A DNA stretch of 57,530 nucleotides from an uncultured Blautia sp. (GTDB lineage Bacteria > Bacillota > Clostridia > Lachnospirales > Lachnospiraceae), in assembly GCA_946557785.1 (NCBI GenBank), contig CAMNTH010000021.1, forward strand, positions 1 through 57,530, read 5' to 3'. Made by a program: the position numbers and the translations under genes. The notes beneath the pieces are model-generated. The model worked only from the letters and a program-made list of their open reading frames with translations, did not search any database and was not told the DNA's origin. Numbering within the stretch: the first letter of the stretch is position 1; each line of letters begins with the position of its first letter. Below are positions 38,562 through 47,131 of this stretch, piece by piece.

Positions 38562-39422
38562 ATGTGGATTGCCAATGGATGGAAAGAATATGAAGTAATT
38601 GATACTTCCTGCGGGGAGAAGCTGGAGCGATGGGGAGATTTTCTTCTGGTAAGACCAGATCCCCAGGTTATTTGGGATACTCCCAAGAAGGAAAGAGGAT
38701 GGAAAAAAATGAACGGTCATTATCACCGCAGCAAAAAGGGCGGCGGTGAATGGGAATTTTTTGATCTCCCTGAGCAGTGGGATATTCACTATAAAAATCT
38801 GACATTTCATTTGAAACCTTTTAGTTTCAAACACACCGGGCTTTTTCCGGAGCAGGCAGTTAACTGGGACTGGTTTGGAGATAAGATCCGCAATGCAGGG
38901 CGTCCTGTTAAGGTTCTGAATCTGTTTGCTTATACAGGCGGCGCTACTTTGGCGGCGGCGGCGGCCGGAGCAGCGGTCACACATGTGGATGCTTCCAAGG
39001 GCATGGTTTCCTGGGCCAAAGAAAATGCGGCAGCATCCGGTCTTGATGATGCTCCTATCCGCTGGCTGGTAGATGATTGTGTTAAATTTGTAGAACGGGA
39101 AATCCGCCGGGGAAACCGTTATGATGCGATCATCATGGATCCGCCGTCCTACGGCCGGGGTCCTAAAGGAGAGATCTGGAAAATCGAGGATGCAATCCAT
39201 CCTCTGATCAAATTGTGTACCCGTATTTTAAGTGAACAGCCATTATTTTTCCTGATCAATTCTTATACTACCGGACTTGCACCGGCCGTTTTGACTTATA
39301 TGCTGGCTACAGAGATGAAGCAGTTCCACGGAAAAGTTGACTCTCAGGAAATCGGCCTTCCTGTGTCCTCCAACGGGCTTGTTCTGCCCTGCGGTGCTTC
39401 CGGACGCTGGGAGTCAATTTAG
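38562..39422 (+). CDS. Class I SAM-dependent methyltransferase (RlmI/RlmK-like)
   Basis: A 286-residue cytosolic methyltransferase. The SAM loop is in VLNLFAYTGGATLAAAAAGA, the acidic ribose-binding residue in VTHVDASKGMVSWAKENA, and the catalytic-type motif is IIMDPPSYGRGPKGE. The DPPS(F/Y) motif and overall order match RlmI/RlmK-type rRNA (cytosine-5 or guanine-7) methyltransferases, although no PUA domain is present. The exact start is uncertain: ATG codons at 38508, 38520 and 38562 are in frame, and the last (MWIANGWKEYE) fits the family best, with GAGAGG slightly far upstream. Target base not assigned. Confidence 0.87.
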   Translation: MWIANGWKEYEVIDTSCGEKLERWGDFLLVRPDPQVIWDTPKKERGWKKMNGHYHRSKKGGGEWEFFDLPEQWDIHYKNLTFHLKPFSFKHTGLFPEQAVNWDWFGDKIRNAGRPVKVLNLFAYTGGATLAAAAAGAAVTHVDASKGMVSWAKENAAASGLDDAPIRWLVDDCVKFVEREIRRGNRYDAIIMDPPSYGRGPKGEIWKIEDAIHPLIKLCTRILSEQPLFFLINSYTTGLAPAVLTYMLATEMKQFHGKVDSQEIGLPVSSNGLVLPCGASGRWESI

Positions 39423-39430
39423 TCAAATCG

Positions 39431-39455
39431 ATGCCGGACCTAAAAGGTCCGGCAT
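39431..39455. terminator. Bidirectional terminator between the methyltransferase and GH43 genes
   Basis: A perfect 11-bp stem (ATGCCGGACCT/AGGTCCGGCAT) with a 3-nt loop lies between two convergent genes. AT-rich DNA follows on the plus side. It can serve both genes. Confidence 0.75.
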
Positions 39456-39475
39456 TATAAATAATTCATGGCTTT

Positions 39476-40918
39476 TTATCTAAACGAAAACTCCCTCCAA
39501 TCCAGGCTTCCCTCTCCTTCATAAACCATATACAAGGAATGACAGCCTTGTGTTGGATTGATCTTTATGGAAATGTCTTCCCATTTGCCCGGATATAGCC
39601 TTATTGGCGCCGTTCCTATTTCTGTTCCTCGAATACCTGTAAGCCATTCTTTGGTTCCTCCATCTATGAAGACACGAAACGTACCCAAAGCCTTTCCCCG
39701 TATCCGAAGGCGCATTTCCTTTTCTTTCCCGGTAAACAGGAAATACTTATATCCAATGTTTGTACCATCCTGAATATTGGATACATAGCCGTCACCATCT
39801 TCATATACATACGGGATCAGGCTTTTGTCCGCTTCCCTGTTTATATCAATATGTACAGCACCTTTGCAGGAAACCAGATTACAGCAAATACCACTGTTAT
39901 AAGTTTCCTCTGCAGGCAAAGGTCTTCCATAAAGTCCCGAAGAGGTAATCTCCACCTGGGAAATGCTCCCATCCTCCTGAATCTGGATCCTTTCTGCACA
40001 CGCCTGTCTGCAGCACCAGTTCCCTTCTGTATGGCGATGATAAAAAACATACCACTGTCCCTGAATGCAGAGAATACTTCCATGGGTATTTCCGGTATAG
40101 GCTGTCCGCTGGCTTTCGTTTCTGCCATGCAGGCCTATATCTCCATTAGATACAATTGTTCCGCCATAAACGAAATCCCTATCCGGATAATCACTGACTG
40201 CATAACATAATTCATGGCTTAAAATACTGGAATAAATGAAATAGTATTTCTCATTTACTTTTCGGATGGAGGATGCCTCATAAAATTCGTGGCCTTCAAA
40301 TCCGGTTCCTTTTGAGGTTTTCCATGAAGGGATCAGGTATTTCAATTCCCCCTTCACGGTGATCATGTCGGATTCCAGCTCACACACTACGCTGCCCTCC
40401 TCATTCATACCAGAAGCATCTGTTGAGTCAGGCACTTTCATGCAGAATCCAAAGTATAAATAAACCTTTTCGTTTTCTACCAGCACACCCGGATCAAAGG
40501 GAGATGGTTCCGTTAGGATCTTTCTGCTTCCATCCTGATTCTTCCACCCTACCATGCCATAAAACTCATATTTTCCGTTGGGCGTATCGCAAACCGCCAC
40601 AGAGATCTGAGACATGGAATCCAGTGCGTAATAAAGATAATATCTTCCGTCCGGGCCCTGTACCACATCCGGTGCAAACATGCATTTCTTCCCGTCCGGG
40701 TTATAAGGATCCTGCTCTTTTTTATAAATAACGCCGTCATACCGCCAGTCGCAAAGATTCTCTGCAGGCGCAGACCAGCATACATAATCTTCTGAGCAAA
40801 AATAAGTTCCGTGGCGGCTGTCATGGGAACCGTAAAGATAAACCCGGCCATCGAATAATCTGGGTTCCCCGTCTGGAACATGTTCGTGAAGCGGCAAAAA
40901 TGGATTCATTCCCTTCAT
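39476..40918 (-). CDS. GH43-family glycoside hydrolase, cytosolic
   Basis: A 480-residue enzyme with a five-bladed beta-propeller GH43 domain. The three catalytic carboxylates fit Asp16 (VPDGEPRLFDGRVYLYGSHD, general base), Asp142 (SPFDPGVLVEN, pKa tuner) and Glu214 (FYEASSIRKVNEKYYF, general acid). The C-terminal 130 residues look like a beta-sandwich carbohydrate-binding module (IRGKALGTFRVFIDGGTK). No signal peptide, so it acts on an imported substrate. GH43 enzymes release alpha-L-arabinose, beta-D-xylose or galactose; the specificity is not determined. The start at 40918 has GGGGAGGG. It follows the transglutaminase gene by 48 bp in one transcript. Confidence 0.9.
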   Translation of the reverse strand: MKGMNPFLPLHEHVPDGEPRLFDGRVYLYGSHDSRHGTYFCSEDYVCWSAPAENLCDWRYDGVIYKKEQDPYNPDGKKCMFAPDVVQGPDGRYYLYYALDSMSQISVAVCDTPNGKYEFYGMVGWKNQDGSRKILTEPSPFDPGVLVENEKVYLYFGFCMKVPDSTDASGMNEEGSVVCELESDMITVKGELKYLIPSWKTSKGTGFEGHEFYEASSIRKVNEKYYFIYSSILSHELCYAVSDYPDRDFVYGGTIVSNGDIGLHGRNESQRTAYTGNTHGSILCIQGQWYVFYHRHTEGNWCCRQACAERIQIQEDGSISQVEITSSGLYGRPLPAEETYNSGICCNLVSCKGAVHIDINREADKSLIPYVYEDGDGYVSNIQDGTNIGYKYFLFTGKEKEMRLRIRGKALGTFRVFIDGGTKEWLTGIRGTEIGTAPIRLYPGKWEDISIKINPTQGCHSLYMVYEGEGSLDWREFSFR

Positions 40919-40966
40919 AATTATCCCTCCCCTGATTTCCAGTGAATCAATTGACAAAAAGGCCTG

Positions 40967-43402
40967 CTAGCTTTTTAAGACTCTCATAAGCATATCAGCC
41001 ATACCTACAGAATATCCGCTGGCAGCAAATAATCCAATGGCCGAGCCGTCTGTAACTACAAGAAGAGGCAGCTTGTCAGGAGCCACATACATCCTTCTTG
41101 CTGTCATTTCCAGATCTTTTCCAAAAGTATCGTAATAAACATTTACATCCGGCAGTACGTTTCTGCATTTTGAAAGGGTAGGGTCGCTTAAATCCTCAGA
41201 ATTCTTTACAATGAACAGAAGCTGATCCTGGCATGGGATAAATTCCTTCTGCATTTCCATCAATTCATTCAGAATATGTTCCGTAGGTTCTTTGCTGACT
41301 TCCAGCCAGAAAAGAATCTTTCTTCCCTTTTCCGTCAGTTCTCCCACCGAATGCGCCTGTCCCGCCTCATCCATAAGGTCATAGTCCGGAATGGTATGGG
41401 GCTGCAGCATATCTGCCAGGCATGCTTCTCTCATTTCAAGGGAAATCTCTTTCCGTTCGCCCTTTGTAAGGTGAAAATCATAATATTTGCCAAAAATATT
41501 TCCGGTTGGCAGGCGGTTGGCAGTCAAAAGCCTGTACTCTCCTGATTCCAAATTTAACTCCAGGCTTCCCTGTTCCATAGAGATATCCCAAAGGGCAAGG
41601 GAATGATAGCCATCTTCTTCAAGCTTTGCAATAGACCAGTTCTGGAAATAGTTCCAGACCGTATCCCCGCCGCCTGTCAGTACCAGGTATGCGTCTTTTT
41701 CACATTCCTCCAAAACTCTTACAAAAACCCCGTTTTTCCAGTATTCCATAGAACCGTCTACTTTATTGATCCTTGCAGGAATTCCCAGGGTTCTTGCAAT
41801 TGATACAAATAGCACACGCCTTGAAGACATTGACGCATAGCCAAGCTTTAGGGCAGCGGAAGGTACCGTATAAATTGTGCGGCGTTCTCGCTCAGGTCTG
41901 GATTTCATATTCGTCTCTATCCAATTCCAGATTTCTTTTGGATTTTCCTTAAATGCCTGTTTCTGGGGGCTGCTAAAGTATTCCAAGATAGTACGGCGCC
42001 ATGCTGTCAGCACCTCAAACTCTATTCTTGGGTTCCATACATAATGAAGGAATACTTCTTCCGGATACTGATCTTTGTATACCAGAGCATCCTTATAATG
42101 CTCCATAAGTACTTCCGGGTTTCCGTCCTGCCTGTCCTTTTCAGATAATACAGACATGTATTTTTCTGCTTCTTCCGGATTGTCCCCAAGGAAAGCGTCC
42201 ATCCATGCCGGCCGGAATGCTTCTGTTTTCTTTTTACGCATTCCGGATGCTTCTGCAAAACGTCGGGTATTCTCAGCTTCCTGCTCTTTGGTTACAACAC
42301 GGGGGTTTTTCACGCAGTCCATAGGCGCCGTCATGTCAAAATCCACCCATGCCTCTTCTGCCTTTTCGTCTCCTAATACGCAGCAGCAAGTATCCTGTGT
42401 ATTGGTATTGATAAAGCATTCTCCAAATTCACCCTCATAGGCAGCAAAAATATGCAGACTTCCAAACCCTGTCTCAAGCTCTGCGCTTCCGTCCTCTCCT
42501 GTTACCCGTTCTGCAACAGGGGAAAATTCAGAATAGTTAAGAACCTCTGCCTTTATTTTAGCGCCCTCTACAGGACTGCCGTCCAAATCCTCTACACGAA
42601 TGGTGATCTTTTTGGTATTGGCATATCTTGCAAGCTGGTTCCTGATCACTGCAATATCCTCCGTACGCTCGGCAGATGCATCATCGCCTGCATAAAAGCT
42701 GCGTGAATGTACCATCATGGCACGGGAAGATGCATTGGTGAACCATCCCTTATCCAAAACCGCCTCCGGCTCACAGGCTCCCAGATAATGCCACTCTCCA
42801 TCGCACCATACTTCAACCCAGGCATGATTATCATCGCAATGAGCCCATCTTGGCACATAAACCTGTCTGGCCGGAATTCCAACGCTTCGAAGTGCATTTA
42901 CCCCAAATACGGACTCCTCTCCGCAGCGCCCGAAGCCTTTCAGGTAAGAATCCCATGCAGAGCTTGTACGGTCATCTGTAGATTGGTAAGTCATTTCCTC
43001 TGCACACCAGTAATTTACCTCCAATGCCGCCTGTTCCATGGACATCCCCTTTATCCGGTCTGATAGTTTTTCACAGAACACCTTACGGCAGGGCTTGATA
43101 TCTTCTTCATTAATACGATAAAACAAAACATCTCCCAGGAAGATATCCTCCGGCATTTCCCTGCAGTAAGGAAAGCTGTTCCAAAGATAAACTCCATGCT
43201 GCGCAAATTCAAGATACACAGAAAAAGAATAATTGTACACATCACTATAAGGCATATTTGCATAGTAGAATTTCATCACAAGAGCCGTGTCCTCGTCCAG
43301 GGTGCTCAGCTTTTTTTGAATGCCCTCGGCAGCTTCAGGCAGGTTTCTGCAAAATTCCTCAAAATCCTGTATGATCCCGGCTCTGCTTTTCTCCAAAAAC
43401 AT
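40967..43402 (-). CDS. Large cytosolic transglutaminase-fold protein (PNGase-like core)
   Basis: An 811-residue protein with no signal peptide or membrane segment. Residues ~120-230 form a transglutaminase/papain-like core: nucleophile Cys160 (GFGRCGEESVFGVNALRSVG), His193 (DDNHAWVEVW), then GACEPE at 208-213, where the third catalytic residue is expected. Residues ~262-335 are an Ig/carboxypeptidase-regulatory-like beta domain. Residues ~515-590 look like a second, Cys-less copy of the core (SSRRVLFVSIARTLGIPARI). Residues ~690-811 resemble a thioredoxin-like fold without CxxC. The core resembles eukaryotic cytosolic peptide:N-glycanase and bacterial families next to glycan genes. It has a GGAGG start, and lies between deoR and the GH43 gene. 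Its function is unknown. Confidence 0.8.
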   Translation of the reverse strand: MFLEKSRAGIIQDFEEFCRNLPEAAEGIQKKLSTLDEDTALVMKFYYANMPYSDVYNYSFSVYLEFAQHGVYLWNSFPYCREMPEDIFLGDVLFYRINEEDIKPCRKVFCEKLSDRIKGMSMEQAALEVNYWCAEEMTYQSTDDRTSSAWDSYLKGFGRCGEESVFGVNALRSVGIPARQVYVPRWAHCDDNHAWVEVWCDGEWHYLGACEPEAVLDKGWFTNASSRAMMVHSRSFYAGDDASAERTEDIAVIRNQLARYANTKKITIRVEDLDGSPVEGAKIKAEVLNYSEFSPVAERVTGEDGSAELETGFGSLHIFAAYEGEFGECFINTNTQDTCCCVLGDEKAEEAWVDFDMTAPMDCVKNPRVVTKEQEAENTRRFAEASGMRKKKTEAFRPAWMDAFLGDNPEEAEKYMSVLSEKDRQDGNPEVLMEHYKDALVYKDQYPEEVFLHYVWNPRIEFEVLTAWRRTILEYFSSPQKQAFKENPKEIWNWIETNMKSRPERERRTIYTVPSAALKLGYASMSSRRVLFVSIARTLGIPARINKVDGSMEYWKNGVFVRVLEECEKDAYLVLTGGGDTVWNYFQNWSIAKLEEDGYHSLALWDISMEQGSLELNLESGEYRLLTANRLPTGNIFGKYYDFHLTKGERKEISLEMREACLADMLQPHTIPDYDLMDEAGQAHSVGELTEKGRKILFWLEVSKEPTEHILNELMEMQKEFIPCQDQLLFIVKNSEDLSDPTLSKCRNVLPDVNVYYDTFGKDLEMTARRMYVAPDKLPLLVVTDGSAIGLFAASGYSVGMADMLMRVLKS

Positions 43403-43471
43403 TGTCGCTTCCTCCTTCTTTTAACTCCATTTTATAATTTTGTCGTGTCTCTTATTACTTTCTAATTTTTG

Positions 43472-44233
43472 TTAATATAACTGCACACCTGCTGATTCCA
43501 GCGTACTAATCGCAGCCGGATCGGGAGCCTCATCTGTAACAATCCCTTCAATATCATCAAAATGAGCAAATTTATAAGAATCATTAAAGTAAAATTTATC
43601 CTTCTCCATAACCAGATAGCTATGCCTGCTGCTGGCAATGGCGGCCTTCTTAGTAAGCCCGTCCTCCACCCCAAAAGTAGTTACGGACATATCCGTCATA
43701 TCCAGCCCGCAGGTACCGATAAATGCCCTGTCAAAACTGTATTGCTTAATGACCTCTATGGCAGCGGAACCCATAAATCCATTTACTGTGCGGTACATAA
43801 TCCCCCCTGTCCCTACAGCCGTGATCACAGGAGATGCAGCCAGCGCCTGAAGGATGTCGATCATATTGCTCACAACCACCAGACGCCTTCCGGATTCCGC
43901 CAACAACTTTGCAAGCTTAATGTTACTGGTGGAAATATCCAGAAAAATAGTCTCGTTATCTTTAATGAGGTCAAATGCTTTTTTAGCTATAATGTCTTTT
44001 TTTTCTACATTCACACTTCTGCGGTCAATCACATCCCTGTCCAAAGGATAATCGCCGGATAAAATGGCGCCTCCATAGGTTCGCTTCAGATGGCCGCCCT
44101 TCTCCAATGTCTTGAGATCCTTGCGGATACAGTCATCTGTAACATGGAACTCTTCGCTTAAAGAATGTACTTTCACCTTTCCATATTCTCTTAATTTCTG
44201 CAGGATTGCTTCCTGTCTTTCTTCCGTAAACAT
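43472..44233 (-). CDS. DeoR/GlpR-family transcription regulator
   Basis: A 253-residue regulator with an N-terminal helix-turn-helix (residues ~3-55, MFTEERQEAILQKLREYG... IRKDLKTLEKGGHLKRTYGG) and a C-terminal DeoR sensor domain with TIFLDISTS...VVVSNM and GTGGI. These regulators usually bind a phosphorylated sugar and repress catabolic genes. The start at 44233 (GGAGG, 8-nt gap) is preferred over 44248. It stands first in the leftward transcript with the transglutaminase and GH43 genes, and shares a 301-bp region with the rightward ABC operon. It probably controls both. Confidence 0.93.
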   Translation of the reverse strand: MFTEERQEAILQKLREYGKVKVHSLSEEFHVTDDCIRKDLKTLEKGGHLKRTYGGAILSGDYPLDRDVIDRRSVNVEKKDIIAKKAFDLIKDNETIFLDISTSNIKLAKLLAESGRRLVVVSNMIDILQALAASPVITAVGTGGIMYRTVNGFMGSAAIEVIKQYSFDRAFIGTCGLDMTDMSVTTFGVEDGLTKKAAIASSRHSYLVMEKDKFYFNDSYKFAHFDDIEGIVTDEAPDPAAISTLESAGVQLY

Positions 44234-44445
44234 GCATATCGCCTCCAATTACAATGCATTCCCTTTCAAAGCATTCCTTTGTCTAATTAACTGAAGCCTA
44301 TCATATAATCTTTCCTTTGTCAACTTGGCATTATTGTTTTGAATTAATTTTTATTATTCTATATTTTTTCTGCTTATTTTTCACCAATTTTTTTCAGAAA
44401 AACATGTGAAATTAGCACAAAAATATTTCAATTCTATATTTCTTC

Positions 44446-44474
44446 TTGTACAACTTGATTATCTGTATTATAAT
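44446..44474 (+). promoter_or_regulatory. Promoter of the first peptide ABC importer
   Basis: -35 TTGTAC, 17-nt spacer, perfect -10 TATAAT, 60 bp upstream of the binding-protein start. A TTTCAC-(21 nt)-GTGAAA inverted repeat at 44379-44411 lies just upstream and could be a regulator site. The DeoR divergent start is not clearly marked. Confidence 0.75.
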
Positions 44475-44534
44475 AAGCCGCATAAGACCCATCTTGTTTC
44501 AAGAGGGCAAATAAAATGCGGAAAGGAAGATTTT

Positions 44535-46109
44535 ATGAAGAAAATCACAGCAATTTTACTCACTGGCATAATGATGTTCAGTCTTGCAGCTACCGCCAAT
44601 GCAAGTTCGAAGACTGACGGAAAAGACATGGAAGCCAAAGCCCCGGACAATGATATGGTTGTAGCCTTGCAGGCTGACGCCACCCATTTGGATCCCCATG
44701 TATCCAGCAACGGTTATTCCAACACCATTACTAACTCAATGTACGAAACCTTATTAACATTTAATGAAAATTCAGAAGTTGTTCCCCTCCTTGCAAAAGA
44801 CTGGAGTGTTTCTGATGACGGCTTAAGCTATACCTTCAATTTGAATGAAGGAATTACTTTCCATGACGGAGAAGCATTCAATGCAGAATCCGTTGTCGCC
44901 GTTTATGAGCGCGGTCTTGCAGATGAGAGCTTAACCCTGCAGAGAACAATCTCCGCATGGGAAAGCGTAACAGCAGATGATGAATACGTTGTTACTATTA
45001 AACTGAAAGAGCCTAACAATACTTTCATTAACAAAATTACACAGTTCCGTATTGTAAGCAAAGCTGCTATGGATCAGGGCAAGGATTACCTGGCTAAGAA
45101 TTCTGCAGGCACAGGGCCTTTCATTTTGGAAGACCGCGTTGACGGCGGTTATACAAAGTTAGTCCGCAATGAAAATTACTGGCAGGACGGACCTACTGTT
45201 GACAGCTTAACCTTCCAGGTAGTTCCTGAAGACGGAGCTCGTATTGCTATGCTCCAGACAGGAGAAGCTGACATTATCATGCCGCTTCCGGCTATGGACG
45301 TAGAAAGAATCCAGGATGATCCTACTATCATTATTGATAACAACCCAAGTATTACATACAGATATGTTACCTTGAATACAGAAATGGAGCTTCCTGACGG
45401 AAGAAAACCGTTTGCAGACAAGAGAGTCCGCCAGGCATTAAACTACGCTTTTGACAGCGAAGCTTATGCAAAGGTTGTTTTCAGCGGATATGCCGTTGAA
45501 CCTACTTCCATCTACTCCCAGAATATTATGTATTTCTCCCCGCAGACTCCATACAAACCTGACATTGAAAAAGCAAAATCTTTGATGGCAGAGGCTGGAT
45601 TTGAGGATGGATTTGATGTTTCTATCATCGTTGACAACACCTCAATCGAAATGAAAGGTGCTGAATTTGTAAAACAGCAGCTTGCACAGATTAATGTAAA
45701 CGTAGAATTGCTTGCTAATGAGTCTACTGCAAATGCAGAGCTTACAAGTGCCCCATTGGAAGAAACTACCGTTCAGATGTGGTATGTAAACTGGGGATCC
45801 GGTTCTTACGAGGCCGACGGTTCCATGAGAAGCATACTTCACGGCGAAAAATTCCCTCCAAGCGGTTACAACACTGCTTTTTGGAATAATGAAGAGTTCA
45901 ATACACTTCTGGATGACGCCCTGAAGATGACTGATACTGATGAAATAGCAGACGCTTATGCAAAAGCACAGGCAATTGCATGGGAAGAGTGTCCTTGGAT
46001 CTTCTTAGGCAATGACAACGCACTGAATGCATATAAGAGCTATGTAACCGGTATCTCATACAAACCGGCCGGCGAAATTGTTTTCACAACTATTGGTTTA
46101 AATTTATAA
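44535..46109 (+). CDS. Peptide/dipeptide ABC transporter substrate-binding protein (family 5)
   Basis: A 524-residue secreted binding protein. The signal peptide (MKKITAILLTGIMMFSLAAT, then ANA-SS) has no lipobox Cys, which is unusual for a Gram-positive binding protein. The family 5 signature is clear (TLDP-like THLDPHVSSNGYSNTI; DKRVRQALNYAFDSEAYAKV). Pattern and size resemble GsiB/DppA-type proteins. The ATG at 44535 has an AAAGGAAG site. The ligand is presumed to be a small peptide; given the neighbours, a glycosylated one is possible. A terminator-like hairpin separates it from the permease genes. Confidence 0.92.
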   Translation: MKKITAILLTGIMMFSLAATANASSKTDGKDMEAKAPDNDMVVALQADATHLDPHVSSNGYSNTITNSMYETLLTFNENSEVVPLLAKDWSVSDDGLSYTFNLNEGITFHDGEAFNAESVVAVYERGLADESLTLQRTISAWESVTADDEYVVTIKLKEPNNTFINKITQFRIVSKAAMDQGKDYLAKNSAGTGPFILEDRVDGGYTKLVRNENYWQDGPTVDSLTFQVVPEDGARIAMLQTGEADIIMPLPAMDVERIQDDPTIIIDNNPSITYRYVTLNTEMELPDGRKPFADKRVRQALNYAFDSEAYAKVVFSGYAVEPTSIYSQNIMYFSPQTPYKPDIEKAKSLMAEAGFEDGFDVSIIVDNTSIEMKGAEFVKQQLAQINVNVELLANESTANAELTSAPLEETTVQMWYVNWGSGSYEADGSMRSILHGEKFPPSGYNTAFWNNEEFNTLLDDALKMTDTDEIADAYAKAQAIAWEECPWIFLGNDNALNAYKSYVTGISYKPAGEIVFTTIGLNL

Positions 46110-46150
46110 GAAGAACTCAAAACACTGTTGGTTAAACCAAATGCAAAAAA

Positions 46151-46178
46151 GGGGTGTTGAATTACACCCCTTTTTCTT
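46151..46178 (+). terminator. Intra-operon terminator/attenuator after the binding-protein gene
   Basis: Stem GGGGTGT/ACACCCC with a 6-nt loop, then TTTTTCTTT, between the binding protein and the first permease gene. Partial read-through would give more binding protein than transporter. Confidence 0.85.
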
Positions 46179-46193
46179 TGACGGAGGTATTGT

Positions 46194-47114
46194 ATGAGTC
46201 GCTATTTTATAAAACGTTTATTGCAGATCATTCCATTAATGTTAATCATTTCAATTTTCGTTTTTTTCTTCATTCATATGATTCCCGGTGACCCTGCAAA
46301 AACCCTGGCGGGCGTAGAGGCGTCCGTAGAAGAGGTGGAAGCTATCCGGGAAGAATTCGGTTTGAACAAGCCGATTATTGTTCAGTATTTTGATTATATG
46401 AAGAATCTCTTACACGGAGATATGGGACGGAGCTTAAAGTCAAATCTCCCTGTAACGGAAATGATCGCATCCCGTATGCAGTATACTTTACGGTTGGTGT
46501 TTGCCGGCATTCTGTGGGCGCCGGTGTTAGGTATCTTTATTGGTGTTATATGTGCAATCTATCGAGGGAGGGCCCTGGATCATGCCGGTATGCTTTTCGC
46601 CATTACAGGCCTTTCTGCCCCGGGATTCTGGCTGGGTCTGATGGGTATTGAAATTTTCGCAGTACGTTTAGGATGGCTGCCTTCTGCAGGACTTGACACC
46701 TGGAAAGGATACGTCCTCCCATCCCTGGTAATGGGTACCGGTATAATGGCTGTTTTGGCCAGGTATTCCCGTTCTTCCATGCTGGAAACCTTAAGAGAGG
46801 ATTATGTACGTACCGCAAGAGCAAAAGGGCAGAAAGAATTCATTGTAATGTTCTCTCACGCATTTAAAAACTCCCTGATTCAGGTCGTTACCATTCTTGG
46901 TCTGCAAATCGGCGGTTTGTTATCCGGTTCCGTGATCACAGAAACAATCTTTTCCATCCCGGGAATGGGAAGACTTCTGATAGACTCCATATTCTACAGG
47001 GATTATCCGGTTATTCAAGGTCTGCTTATGATATTTGCGCTTCAGTATGTATTGATCAATCTGATCGTTGACATGCTTTACGGCGTAATCAATCCAAAGA
47101 TCCGCTATGACTGA
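46194..47114 (+). CDS. ABC transporter permease (DppB/GsiC-like)
   Basis: A 306-residue inner-membrane permease with about six helices. N-terminal RRLLQIIPLML-type start (YFIKRLLQIIPLMLIISIFV) and the conserved binding-protein-dependent loop (EDYVRTARAKGQKEFIVMFSHAFKN) identify it as the first subunit of a peptide importer. It pairs with the next gene, 17 bp downstream. The ribosome site is GGAGG. Confidence 0.95.
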   Translation: MSRYFIKRLLQIIPLMLIISIFVFFFIHMIPGDPAKTLAGVEASVEEVEAIREEFGLNKPIIVQYFDYMKNLLHGDMGRSLKSNLPVTEMIASRMQYTLRLVFAGILWAPVLGIFIGVICAIYRGRALDHAGMLFAITGLSAPGFWLGLMGIEIFAVRLGWLPSAGLDTWKGYVLPSLVMGTGIMAVLARYSRSSMLETLREDYVRTARAKGQKEFIVMFSHAFKNSLIQVVTILGLQIGGLLSGSVITETIFSIPGMGRLLIDSIFYRDYPVIQGLLMIFALQYVLINLIVDMLYGVINPKIRYD

Positions 47115-47131
47115 TCAGGAAGGAGGATATT

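Noticed and set aside
38541..39200. Minus-strand open frame of 219 codons
   Set aside because: Antisense shadow of the methyltransferase, whose SAM and DPPSY motifs are clear.
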